Positions 55,399 to 64,000 of a stretch of DNA of 64,000 nt are shown piece after piece (position 1 is the stretch's first letter; each line of letters begins with the position of its first letter). Position numbers and translations under genes: made by a program. Under the pieces are notes generated by a model that saw nothing but the letters and a program-made list of their open reading frames with translations, was not told where the DNA came from and did not search any database. Source of the DNA: Isochrysis galbana (Eukaryota > Haptophyta > Isochrysidales > Isochrysidaceae); the NCBI GenBank assembly GCA_018136815.1, contig CM030942.1, forward strand, positions 2,493,546 through 2,557,545, given 5' to 3'.

Positions 55399-57165
55399 TC
55401 ACGAAGTGGCCGTCGCCCCACCGGCGCGTCGGTCCTCCTCTCGATTCAAGTCGCAAGCAGCTATCGCCCTAACTTGCGTACCCGACGCCGTGGGACGCAC
55501 GCCGTGAACGAGCCGAGCCCCATCCCTCGACAAGCTGATTGCCTGCAAGCCAGAATGGGCGCCGACGCAACCACTTGTTGTAGTCTGGGTCAGCACCGCG
55601 AGGCACACTGCACCGATGACGACGACGCATAGGCACACCCCAGCAGCGTCTCTAGTGCGTAGTTTGGGCAGGAGGGCAAATCCACCAAAAGAGCTCAGCG
55701 CAGAAGTCAGTTTGAGATGCGCAAATGCGGCGTGCGGTTCTACGTGGTGCATTTCACCGACGAGGGCCATTACGCACGCTTGCCACACCGCAACTCCTAT
55801 CCCGTACGCGATAAAGACGACGCCCCACTCGAGGCGGGTGAGCTGAACGCAGCCCTCACCGCACGCCACAAGCCGGGCGCCCGCAAACCCGAATGTTATG
55901 GCGCCGGCGTAAAGCGCGAGCAGCCGTCCCGCACGTGCATACGCAGCGAGCGCGGTGATCCCTACGGTGACTACCACCGATGTGGCGCCCGCAACCGCAA
56001 AGAACCACCCCACGGCTGCCGTGCCAAATGCATCACCCACCATCGGTGCCACTACCGCAGGGAAGAGCGCAGTCATGCAGCCAAATGCCGCATTGGTGGG
56101 AAGCAGCAGCATCATGCGCCCATCAAATAGTAGAGAGCACGCCGAGCCCACCGGAGAGGAGATGACCCAAGCCTTGCAGCACCGCCGGCCCTCACTGGGC
56201 ACAGCACGGGCTCCGGGGTGCTCGCAAGCAACGAAATGGCTCACACTCACACGCACGCTGGCCGCTGGAAGTGGGGAAGCATCGCCCAATGTGCCGACTT
56301 CGCTCAGCGAGCCAGCCTCGTCCACCGCAGCGGGGCAATCAACTGGCTCACTGACGTGATACTCAGACGCGACGGGACTCATCTCGAGCTCTGATGGTGC
56401 CGAAAGATCCGGCACTACCACACTATCAGCTGCGAGCACACTCCCGTCACGCATGAATGGCCGCACATCCGACTCGGCGGGCAGCGTTTGCAGAGTCTTG
56501 TCATCGAGCGGTCTCACACACGCCATGGAGAACGTACAAACTATGGAAATTGCAGTGTACGTGCCGAAGAGGATGGCCGGATTGTCTGGCCAGATGGTGA
56601 GGCAGAGCCCAGCTAGCGGTTTGCCGAGTGCCAGCGATAGGTTGAAAAAGAAGGTAAAGAGTCCTGCGAAGAGGTCGAGCGAGTGATGCAACGGCAACCC
56701 GACGGGCCGCACCTGCGCGTGGCTTACTGCGTCTATAGTTCCCTCGGTCGGCTGCACGCTGCCCGTGGCAGCCTCCGCGTACGCCCTCGCGTTGCGTGTG
56801 TAGTAGACACCCTGCGCCGTCCAGAGAACTGCTCCGGCGCCCCCTCCGACCACCGCTCCGACGTAGAGAACAGCGGGCTCATGCGAGAGATATGCAGCGG
56901 TGTAGAGAGCGTAGGCTCCCGTCGCACCGACCAGCGCACGGCGCACGCCCAGAGCGCACACAGCGTACGGCGAGATGAGCGTGAAGAGAGAGAAGGAGAG
57001 GTACAGAGCCGCGGTCGCTGTGGAGGCTACTCTCGTCTGCAGCAGTGCGTGGGAGAGGACGACGGTGGCGGCGACACAGCCTTCGAGAAGCGCGAAGCTG
57101 AGAGAGAAGACCAGCCCGTTCCACAGCCAGCCCCGTGCCGACAGCGGGTGGAGAGGCGGCGGCAT
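55399..57165 (-). CDS. UNC93-like major facilitator protein
   Basis: 588 residues, single exon, ATG at 57163-57165, TGA at 55399-55401. Multi-pass membrane protein with about 11-12 hydrophobic segments in two halves, split by a polar loop at about 225-335. The first half has LGVRRALVGATGAYALYTAAYL and then GGGAGAVLWTAQGVYYTRNA, the pattern typical of UNC93 proteins (a Y-x-G-x3-G-x-G-A-x2-W-T-x-x-G-x-Y-x-T motif). UNC93 proteins act as channel regulators or trafficking helpers; the substrate is unknown. The C-terminal tail after about 520 is polar and Arg-rich. Membership in the MFS is firm; the UNC93 subfamily is likely. Confidence 0.75.
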   Translation of the reverse strand: MPPPLHPLSARGWLWNGLVFSLSFALLEGCVAATVVLSHALLQTRVASTATAALYLSFSLFTLISPYAVCALGVRRALVGATGAYALYTAAYLSHEPAVLYVGAVVGGGAGAVLWTAQGVYYTRNARAYAEAATGSVQPTEGTIDAVSHAQVRPVGLPLHHSLDLFAGLFTFFFNLSLALGKPLAGLCLTIWPDNPAILFGTYTAISIVCTFSMACVRPLDDKTLQTLPAESDVRPFMRDGSVLAADSVVVPDLSAPSELEMSPVASEYHVSEPVDCPAAVDEAGSLSEVGTLGDASPLPAASVRVSVSHFVACEHPGARAVPSEGRRCCKAWVISSPVGSACSLLFDGRMMLLLPTNAAFGCMTALFPAVVAPMVGDAFGTAAVGWFFAVAGATSVVVTVGITALAAYARAGRLLALYAGAITFGFAGARLVACGEGCVQLTRLEWGVVFIAYGIGVAVWQACVMALVGEMHHVEPHAAFAHLKLTSALSSFGGFALLPKLRTRDAAGVCLCVVVIGAVCLAVLTQTTTSGCVGAHSGLQAISLSRDGARLVHGVRPTASGTQVRAIAACDLNREEDRRAGGATATS

Positions 57166-57737
57166 CCCGTCGCCATCGCCAAACGAATGAACCGACCGCT
57201 CGAGAGACTCTCCTGAGCTCCTGAGAAGGAGTGTATTTTTAGAGCATCCATATTGATGGTGAGTGAGTTGTATTTATGTTCATGTTACCCCCCAGGAGCC
57301 AACGCCCCCAAGGAGCCATCGGGGCCCCACGATAGCTATCGGGGGGAATTTTTTCCCGATCGCCAACAGCCCCACCGAGAGTTACCGGGGGACCGAGATA
57401 ATCCCCCGAGAGCTACTGGGAGATTGCTCATGGGGGGTGCCGTAAGCGGATCTAGGGACGGGTCCAAGTTTCGCGCTCGACTCCCCCAAATCTTGTGCTT
57501 GATTTTGTGACTTATTTTGCTACCCCCCCCCCCAAATTTTGCGCTAGATTTTGTTTAATCAACTACTATAACTAACGCTAGCTATAGCAAGCTATACCAC
57601 AGAGTAATGTAAAAAAAAATCTTCAATCTTCTTAAAAATTCCCGCTACATGTGCGGCGTGAGGCAGCGTGCTAGTGAACCTCCCTACGAGCCAACCCTAA
57701 CCCCTGTCAACCCCCTTCCCCTTCCCCAGTTCCCTCT
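57166..57737. other. Upstream region with repeated GGGG/CCCC words
   Basis: Contains several imperfect copies of a CC-CCNANAGCTA-CGGGG theme (57295-57425), a poly-C run near 57523-57533, and a CCCCCTTCCCCTTCCCCAGTTCC block at 57711-57733 (read in parts) that recurs in similar form at about 48302-48332 and 61779-61800. On the minus strand that block is a purine tract of the kind found beside LTRs. Confidence 0.35.
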
Positions 57738-58640
57738 TTAGCGGAGAAGCTGGTTCCGGGGAGGCCGTGCGCGCTGCTCCCGCCAGGAGTCGGAGAGTGT
57801 CAGAGCAAGGCTCGTCTCACTCTTGGAGATGGCCTGCGAGGGCGCGCCGGCAGCTAGCGCGGAATGCGGTTCTTGGTGGGAGCTCATGGAGCTTTCCTCG
57901 GGAGTGACTACGGGCATGGTGATCGACGCACGACGTACGACGCACGGAGGGCGCGGAAGTGTGGAAGGAGGCTTGTGGGAGGTGGTGGCAGGCGACTGGG
58001 GATGGCTCAGGCGCGTGCTTGACTTGTATTGACTCGTTGACTCGGGGTATAGACTCGGGAACTCGGGGGGACTCGCTTGGGAACACGGTGAAGTTGCTAC
58101 AAAAAAGCTCGAGGGCACGGAGCCACACAAACTAATCCAAACGGGGCGAAAACTAACCACACCTGGACGGACGGCCAGGCGTCGGCACCAGGGCAACTCA
58201 GCAACGCGCAGACATGCGACAGAGGGGAGGCCGACACAACGAGGGCAGATCTCGTTGGGGAGATATGACCGATAGACGAGAGAAGACAAAAGACGGTCAT
58301 GGAACGTTTGATGACAACAAGAGAAGGTAAGAGAAGAGGGCCGGAGGCGACGGACGGCACGCCGAGGGAAAGAACCTGCCGCGGGGGGGGGCGAGGGACC
58401 GAGGGGCCGCAGGCGCGCGCCATGGGCCAGAGCCGCAGAAAAGAGAGGAGGAAGAGGGAAGAGGGAGGGGAGGGGGGAGTGGCAGCTCTCCCCTCCGGCG
58501 TTTACGTGTCTTCTCACCCCCTTTGGGTAAGAGAAGACGGGGGCACCAGAACCAGAAGGGAAGGGCCGCGGCTCGCCGCGGCCACTCGCCTCGGCGAGAG
58601 GGATTAGCACTTCGGGGCTCCCATTCACGAGTGCCCCCCC
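57738..58640 (-). mobile_element. Gypsy-like LTR/leader fossil fragment
   Basis: On the minus strand, about 58400-58000 matches the leader-like DNA at 39240-39320 (CGGCAGGTTCTTTCCCTCGG) and at 49990-50180. A short Ser/Pro-rich frame (MPVVTPEESSMSSHQEP) after it may be a gag start. A long open frame through the region is not a host gene. A truncated fossil. Confidence 0.5.
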
Positions 58641-58888
58641 CCCCCCCTGCGTTGTTTTTACCCGAAAGGGGTTTTCCCCCAGCGTGGACTCGAGGAGAGG
58701 ACGTGTGGGGGTGCGCGGGGTCGGTGCGTGCACTGGGGGGAGGACAAATATCGAGGGGAGGGGGCAGTGCCCCCCCCCCCCCCCCGGTAGCACTCGGACA
58801 CCTGGCTCGTCAGGCATGGCGGGATTCCGGGACGGAAAAGTTGTGTCCAATTAGCTAGTGGGGTTGGCTAGGATATAACATTAATTGT

Positions 58889-58997
58889 TTTTACTTCCAA
58901 ATACGGGGGCAAATACGGAGGGGGTTTCAAATACGGCAAATACGGTCTGTATTTGGTCTGCGTACAAATACTGTGAATACGTATTTCCCATCTAGGT
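58889..58997. repeat. CAAATAC repeat related to 37967-38233
   Basis: CAAATACGG words followed by ACGTATTTCCCATCTAGG at the right end, the same end as the MITE-like element at 38.2 kb. The left end is not recognisable, so it is probably truncated. Confidence 0.5.
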
Positions 58998-59709
58998 AAG
59001 TGAGATTGTGAGATGCCGATGCCGTGGGCGAAAAGTGAAAAGTGGCGCAACGTAAACGTATTTTTTCTTCTCGGGCCCCCAAGAGAGCCTTCGTGGCCCC
59101 CCCGCCAGGTGGAAGGGTGGCGGCGCCCAGAGGAGACGAAAGGCCGTTTCCTCCTGGCACATCTCTTACTCTTACCTAAACGGCGTATTTTTGTTAGAAA
59201 GTGAAGCTCCTATATCAACATTGGATGTTGGAGCGTTGGAGCTACGAGCTGCACTTTTTTCCCGTTTTCCCACTTAATTCATGTCTAGATCACCGAATCT
59301 ATGGGCTGTTCGGCTATCCAAGGGTGTAGGCGAATGTCCCTCAGAGTCCCCCTGAGAGCTGAGAGCTTGGGGGCTACGGGTGAGCGGGTAGCGAGCAGTT
59401 CTCAAAAGAAAAAGAAAGTGTGGAAGCTCCAATGCTCCAATTTTGGCACTTCTCGGCAGTAAGACGAAAGGGGACAGAAAAAAAAAGGGGGGGAGAGGAG
59501 AGGAAGTCCAAAAAAGAGCGAGCCGCCTGCGGGCAGACTGGGGGGCGCCCTCCCTCACTCTCTTCTCTTCCTCCCTTTCTCTCCACCTCGCCCTCCCGCC
59601 CCCCCTTTCCCTCTCTCCCTGTCCCCTCCCTGCCTTTCCACTTCCACCTCTACTTTCCGCCCCCTCCCTCCCTTTCTCCCCTCCGCCCTGCTGCCTCAAT
59701 ACTTCTGCA
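58998..59709. promoter_or_regulatory. Upstream region of VPS2/CHMP2
   Basis: The last 200 bases before the ATG are CT-rich (leader-like, as for other genes here). No defined element recognised. Confidence 0.3.
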
Positions 59710-61213
59710 ATGGAGGCTCTTTTCGGGGCCCGCAAGACGCCCGCAGAGCGAATCAAAGAGTACAACCGGCAGATCAAGAAGTGAGAGCCCTCGCCACGTA
59801 CTGCCTGCTCCACTCGCTTGCGTGCCAATTCCCTCACCCATTACCTTTCCCTCATCACCTCGCGCGCGTGAGCTCACTGCTCGAGTTGTGCCCTATCACA
59901 CATGCACCTTCCCACCTCCCCACCCCACTCTCTCGTGACCCTCATCTCCCCCATCGTCCATCATACCTTCCCTTTCTCCCGTCGCTGTTGGTCTCAGCGT
60001 GCTCTCTGCTCTGTTTTTTCGCTCACTTGGCCTCTCCTCTTCTCCCACCCTCTCTCTCCCGTTTCTCATGCTCACTTTGCACCTCCCAGTCGCATTGAGC
60101 GAAGTAAGCAGGTTGCCAGCTCGCTCAGCCACCCGTGCCTCCGCTCTTCGGCACAGATCGGTGCGCGAAATAGACCGCGAGCGCATGGGGCTGGAGCGGC
60201 AGGAGAAGAAACTGATAATGGATATCAAGAAGGCCGCAAAGGATGGCCAGATGGACTCTGCCAAGGTCATGGCCAAGGACCTTGTGCGGACGCGGGGATA
60301 TATCAAGAAGATGTGCGTGCGCGCTGGCCCAATGCTGCGGACTCTGCATTTTTGTTGTCGCGCCAAGCTGCTCGCCATGACAAAGTGGCCACTGTGCACT
60401 TGCAGGTACAAGATGAAATCGCACATGGAGGCCGTGAGCCTTCGGCTCCAGACAATGCAGTCCTCTGCCCAGGTCTGGACGCCTCGGCTGGCCCACCGAA
60501 CATGCGGCTGCCGAGGTCACAACTCCTCCCTTGCAGCTCATCCTTCGCCGAACCCCGCGCTCCCCTGGTAGATGGCACAGTGCATGAAGGGCGTGACGAA
60601 GGTGATGGGCCAGATGAACCGAAAGATGAACCTACCTCAAATCTCAAAGATTATGATGGAGTTCGAGAAGCAAAACGACACGATGGGTGCACGAGCGCCT
60701 CGGATGTTCCCTCCCGCACCCGCACCACGCTTGCTTATGGCAAAAGTCGATAATGCTGCCAATCGAGACTCGCGAAACGTGCCCCGCTCACTCAGCGCTG
60801 CACTATCCCTCTGCAGGCATGAAGGAGGAGATGATGGCGGATGCGATGGACGACGCGTTTGCTGACGATGACGACGAGGTATGTGGCTGCTGCTGGTCAC
60901 AAGGCTTGCTGAACGCCCCGCCGACTACGTCATCTGCCTATTTCGTCTATGAGGCATGTCTAGCCGGCACTTTCGTGACCCTTTGTCCTGACCACACACT
61001 TAGGACGAGGAGGAATCCATCTTGGGGGCAGTCCTGGCGGAGCTCGGGGTCGAAGTAGGCAACAAGATAGCCGATACGCCCTCGTCTGTTGTTGCCGCAA
61101 CTGCCCCTGCCGCTGAGCCGCAGGTTGCTGCTACGGCAGGCGGCGCTAATGCTGGCGCGGATGACCTGGACGCAGAGCTGCAGAAGAGACTTGACAATCT
61201 CCGCAGGACGTGA
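59710..61213 (+). CDS. CHMP2A: ESCRT-III subunit VPS2/CHMP2
   Basis: Polymerises with the other ESCRT-III subunits on endosomal and other membranes to drive budding and scission, and recruits VPS4. Exons 59710-59780, 60157-60312, 60406-60472, 60572-60686, 60817-60878 and 61004-61213 join in phase and give 226 residues (human CHMP2A 222). Signatures: MEALFGARKTPAERIKEYNR, VREIDRERMGLERQEKKLI, GQMDSAKVMAKDLVRTRGYI, MAQCMKGVTKVMGQMNRKM, MKEEMMADAMDDAF, and the C-terminal MIM1-like helix DAELQKRLDNLRRT that binds the VPS4 MIT domain. All introns are GT-AG. The start is the first ATG after the CT-rich leader; the stop is TGA at 61211-61213. Confidence 0.96.
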
Positions 61214-62184
61214 TGCGGACGACAATCGCTCGGGTGCTGCGAGTCGGGTGGAGGCAACTGCACGAGATGCCCAAGCCAGATGGAAGGGGCCACCACACGT
61301 TCGCTCACGAGCCCATCAGGTCATGTGTTGACGCGATCCGCCGTGATGTCAGCGGCCGCTCTTAAAGCGCGCTTGTGTCATATGCCGGCGCGGCGGCTAG
61401 TATCGCTGGTTTGGTCGTCAAGTTGTTGAAATCGAGGTTGCGGTCTAGCGATCAACTCATCGATGCAAGTGGCTGGAACATTCGGCTACCGCTGCTTTTG
61501 ATATGCGCGTTTGCGTGTGATGCGTGGAATGCTGGAGAAGCTGCGAGAAGCAAAATATAGTACATAACGGCGCGGGCAGTGTGCCATGCACACGCAGTGC
61601 GGAGGCAAAAATGGTGGCGGTGCCCAGAGAACGAAGACTACACCTACGCCTAATGTTTTACGCCTACTTTCATGTACACATCATGTACCAATAAAAAACC
61701 TGACAAACTTACCGCTACGTGCACGGCACGGGCCAGAGTGCTTGTGTCACTCCTTACTACCCACCTTTACCTATCGGCAGCCCCTTCCCCTCCCCAGGTT
61801 CCTCAAAACGCGGAATCAGCCTGGGTTGAGCGGGAGCGCTGTCAGATGTCACGGCGTCGCGCGCGCGGCCACGCGTGGGGCGCTACGTGCTACCCTCGGC
61901 ACCAAGCGGCGTGAGAGGGGGGGAGGGTAAGAGTTGCCTATATGATGCCCCTTACGCCAAGCTTAGCACCGTAACGGTAAAAGGTAAAAGGGAGGGGCTC
62001 GATCTACTCACGGGAGTTTTTTTTTCGTGTTTCAAGTGAATCTCAGAACTACGGTGGCGGCCGCCCCGGTCGGAGGGCTGCCGAGCCTGCCCGTCACCTC
62101 GGAGGCCACACCAGTGAGTCTCATGCCGCGCTCAGGTGTGCGCCACCCCCACACACTTCTCAGGGATGCTGGAGTAGTTCCTCC
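61214..62184. other. 3' flank of CHMP2 and spacer
   Basis: ACCAATAAAAAACC at about 61687 contains AATAAA, but it is 470 bases from the stop codon and its use as a polyadenylation signal is unproven. A CCCCTTCCCCTCCCCAGGTTCC block at about 61779-61800 (read in parts) recurs elsewhere. No gene recognised. Confidence 0.35.
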
Positions 62185-63689
62185 TTGCACTTGGGTGGCC
62201 CACATCCCACATCTTCGGGGGGCCTTGTTGGCGCGCCTGCACGCTCGCACTCGCACTGGGGAGAGGAGTTGGGCAGCCACATGCTCCACAACGCGATTTT
62301 TGGAGGTGTACGGATCACGATGCACTTGCTCGCACATACATCACAAGCCAGCATGCATGAGTCGAACACCCCACCTGAGCTCTGACTCCAGCTATTCCAT
62401 GCCGCACACACAGGTACCAAGAGGCCGCTCACGTCGACCACAGCGTTGGAGGGCAACTGGAAGGTGGACAAGATCGTGGGCATGATTCGGCGTGCCGGCA
62501 CCAACCACGTTGCGGTCCGTTGGGCTGATTTTGGGGCTGAGGGCGAACCTGGGAGGCAGAGGGTAACGTCTACCCCCCCGGCCTCCAAGATCTCGGATAA
62601 AAAGCAACTAGACCAAATCACCGTGTCCGACATAACGAGAGAATACCTAAAGAGCGGCCCCAGCGCCCAACCCCAACCAGCCCGTGAAGCGTGGACTCGG
62701 AAGCTAGCACTGACCCAAGACGAGTGGATGCACGTGGCAAAACTCTACACACACCCCATGCTAAAACACACGGATAAGCACCCCCACTTCAAGCACATCA
62801 CCCACAGAAGGCTAGGCACACGAAACCGGTTCGCCACGGCAACCACCACGAGATGCAGACTTTGCGGTAAACACCGCGAAAATTCGACACACCTGGCCAG
62901 ATGCCCTTCCACACAACAAATTTTCCTGACCTTAGAAGCTGTGACAGGCTACACGCCTGATAGAAACAGATCGACGGTCCAGAGACTCAAGGACAGACTG
63001 TTCGTATACCCGAACACCCCAACACCCGACAGCCTCAAAGCTTTCTACCTCATAGCATGGAGGTACATAATAGGTGACTTCTACAAAGCAGAATTTGACA
63101 ACTATACCTTCCACCACGTGCCGGTCATCGAAAAGACCCTGAGCAGATTCACAGTACTCGCCAGAGGCCTCATACCCCCGGAGAGACCCTCGGCCGCACG
63201 CACCAGAAAAGCCTCCCAGGGAAGAAAACCCAAGCTCAAGACCCCGCGAGAACTATGCGCCCCCGTCTTTACGATCAACGACAAAGGCACGCTAACGCTG
63301 GGCATGAACCTATCCGCGGTAACGCAAGCGCTCCGCATAATGGATAGACTCGCCTAACCGCGCACAGCACAAAGCCGCGCCCCACGTCTCACCCGCCTAT
63401 CCGCCCCCCGCCCTCAACACTCCCCGCGATTTAACCGCCCACCTCACGGACTCAACAAGGAAACATGGAAACCGATAGCCCGATGGCGCAGGAGGAAGGA
63501 GTGGACAACCTATCGGGGATCGGAACACACCGCCTGCTACAGGAAACCCCAAACACCCAGCCCCTAGGTAGTGCACAAGGGACGAGCCGCAAGGCAGGTG
63601 GTGGGGGAGATGAGAGTAGCGGGCGGGGCAGCACAATAAGGGTGCGTAGTCGCGCGCGCGGCGAGAATATTAAGAAGTTTTTTTTTCTG
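62185..63689 (+). mobile_element. LINE 3' part: ORF2 C-terminus and conserved tail
   Basis: A plus-strand frame from about 62185, with one TGA at 62383-62385, then open from 62386 to 63357. Motifs: GNWKVDKIVGMIRRAGTN, WMHVAKLYTHPM, HFKHITHRRLGTRNRF, a knuckle C-R-L-C-G-K-H-R-E-N-S-T-H-L-x2-C, and FYLIAWRYIIGDFY. It lacks the endonuclease and reverse transcriptase, so it is 5'-truncated, as LINE copies often are. The 3' UTR (63358-63660) holds CCCCTAGGTAGTGCACAAGG and closes with GCGAGAATATTAAGAAG plus a T run, the same tail as at 18.04 kb. The tail ends in T rather than A. Confidence 0.7.
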
Positions 63690-64000
63690 CCTCGGCCTCG
63701 CTCAGAGGGTCGCCTCTCATGGCCACCTCAGGGGGCTGGGGGCTGGGAGGGCTGGGAGAGGGGCTCCTACCGGCTCCGCTCGTCGAGTCTCTACTGGGTT
63801 GTCCCGAGTGCCGAGTGGGGAAACACATATATAATGCTCTTATCACCATAATCACGCGGCGACAGAGCGAGGTGACGGGTGCACGGGCGGGGGGGTGGAA
63901 CTCGTGGGAACGGGTGCAAACGGGGTGGGGCTACCCGAAGCGAAAACAAAACCGCAAAAAAATTTTGTCTGAGGCTCTTTTAAGGTGGTTCAGGAACTGC
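63690..64000. other. Spacer at window end
   Basis: GC-rich, nothing recognised. Confidence 0.35.

Noticed and set aside
57738-58850. Host gene of 370 codons on the minus strand
   Set aside because: Its sequence matches LTR/leader-like DNA at 39.3 and 50 kb and is low-complexity elsewhere.
61672-61930. Small gene downstream of CHMP2
   Set aside because: Short overlapping frames without motifs, in a region with repeat-like C-rich blocks.

Overview
The window is nuclear DNA from a eukaryote. Protein-coding genes are split by short spliceosomal introns, and they encode a kinesin, tripeptidyl peptidase II, an axonemal dynein intermediate chain, a MAP kinase and an ESCRT-III subunit. Between them lies a large load of transposons and CT/GA microsatellites. 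The axonemal dynein subunit implies a flagellum. A small protein at 32.5 kb begins with a signal peptide followed by an SPA|FF-type junction, as in plastids of red secondary origin. A GC-rich flagellate alga with a secondary red plastid (haptophyte or photosynthetic stramenopile) fits best; this is inference, since no rRNA or tRNA gene was seen. Two runs of exactly 100 N are assembly gaps.

Host genes in order: a kinesin with armadillo-like and calpain-III-like regions (1-6486, minus, 3' end outside the window); the C-terminal end of a cytochrome b561/DOMON-type protein cut by a gap (7968-8200, minus); tripeptidyl peptidase II (11150-16584, minus, nine exons, two GC-AG introns); a membrane RING-H2 protein with a large insert inside the RING (20605-21357, plus); DNAI3/WDR63 (28234-31718, minus, four exons); a likely plastid membrane protein (32490-33158, plus); a MAP kinase with a TKY activation motif (34981-36855, minus, three exons); an unrecognised coiled-coil protein (51745-52689, plus); an UNC93-like MFS protein (55399-57165, minus); and the ESCRT-III subunit VPS2/CHMP2 (59710-61213, plus, six exons). 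They do not form a pathway. DNAI3 and possibly the kinesin relate to microtubules and flagella; TPP2, RING-H2 and CHMP2 relate to protein turnover and membrane trafficking.

Mobile DNA fills much of the rest. At 8.7-10.3 kb a piggyBac-type non-autonomous element (TTAA target duplication) carries a hAT-type non-autonomous element (8-bp target duplication) and abuts a 193-bp hairpin. At 22.1-24.4 kb is a decayed piggyBac transposase, next to an AT-rich island bounded by identical 112-bp repeats. Pieces of one non-LTR family occur at 17.3, 26.7, 33.5, 48.4, 48.8-49.4, 53.7-54.7 and 62.2-63.7 kb; the 26.7 kb copy has a 17-bp target duplication. A Ty3/Gypsy element occupies about 39-48 kb. Its polyprotein contains, upstream of the protease, a domain that closely resembles phage-type cytosine DNA methyltransferases. 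That is the most notable item in the window. Related LTR-retrotransposon fossils lie at 38.4, 49.9-50.5, 54.7 and 57.7-58.6 kb.
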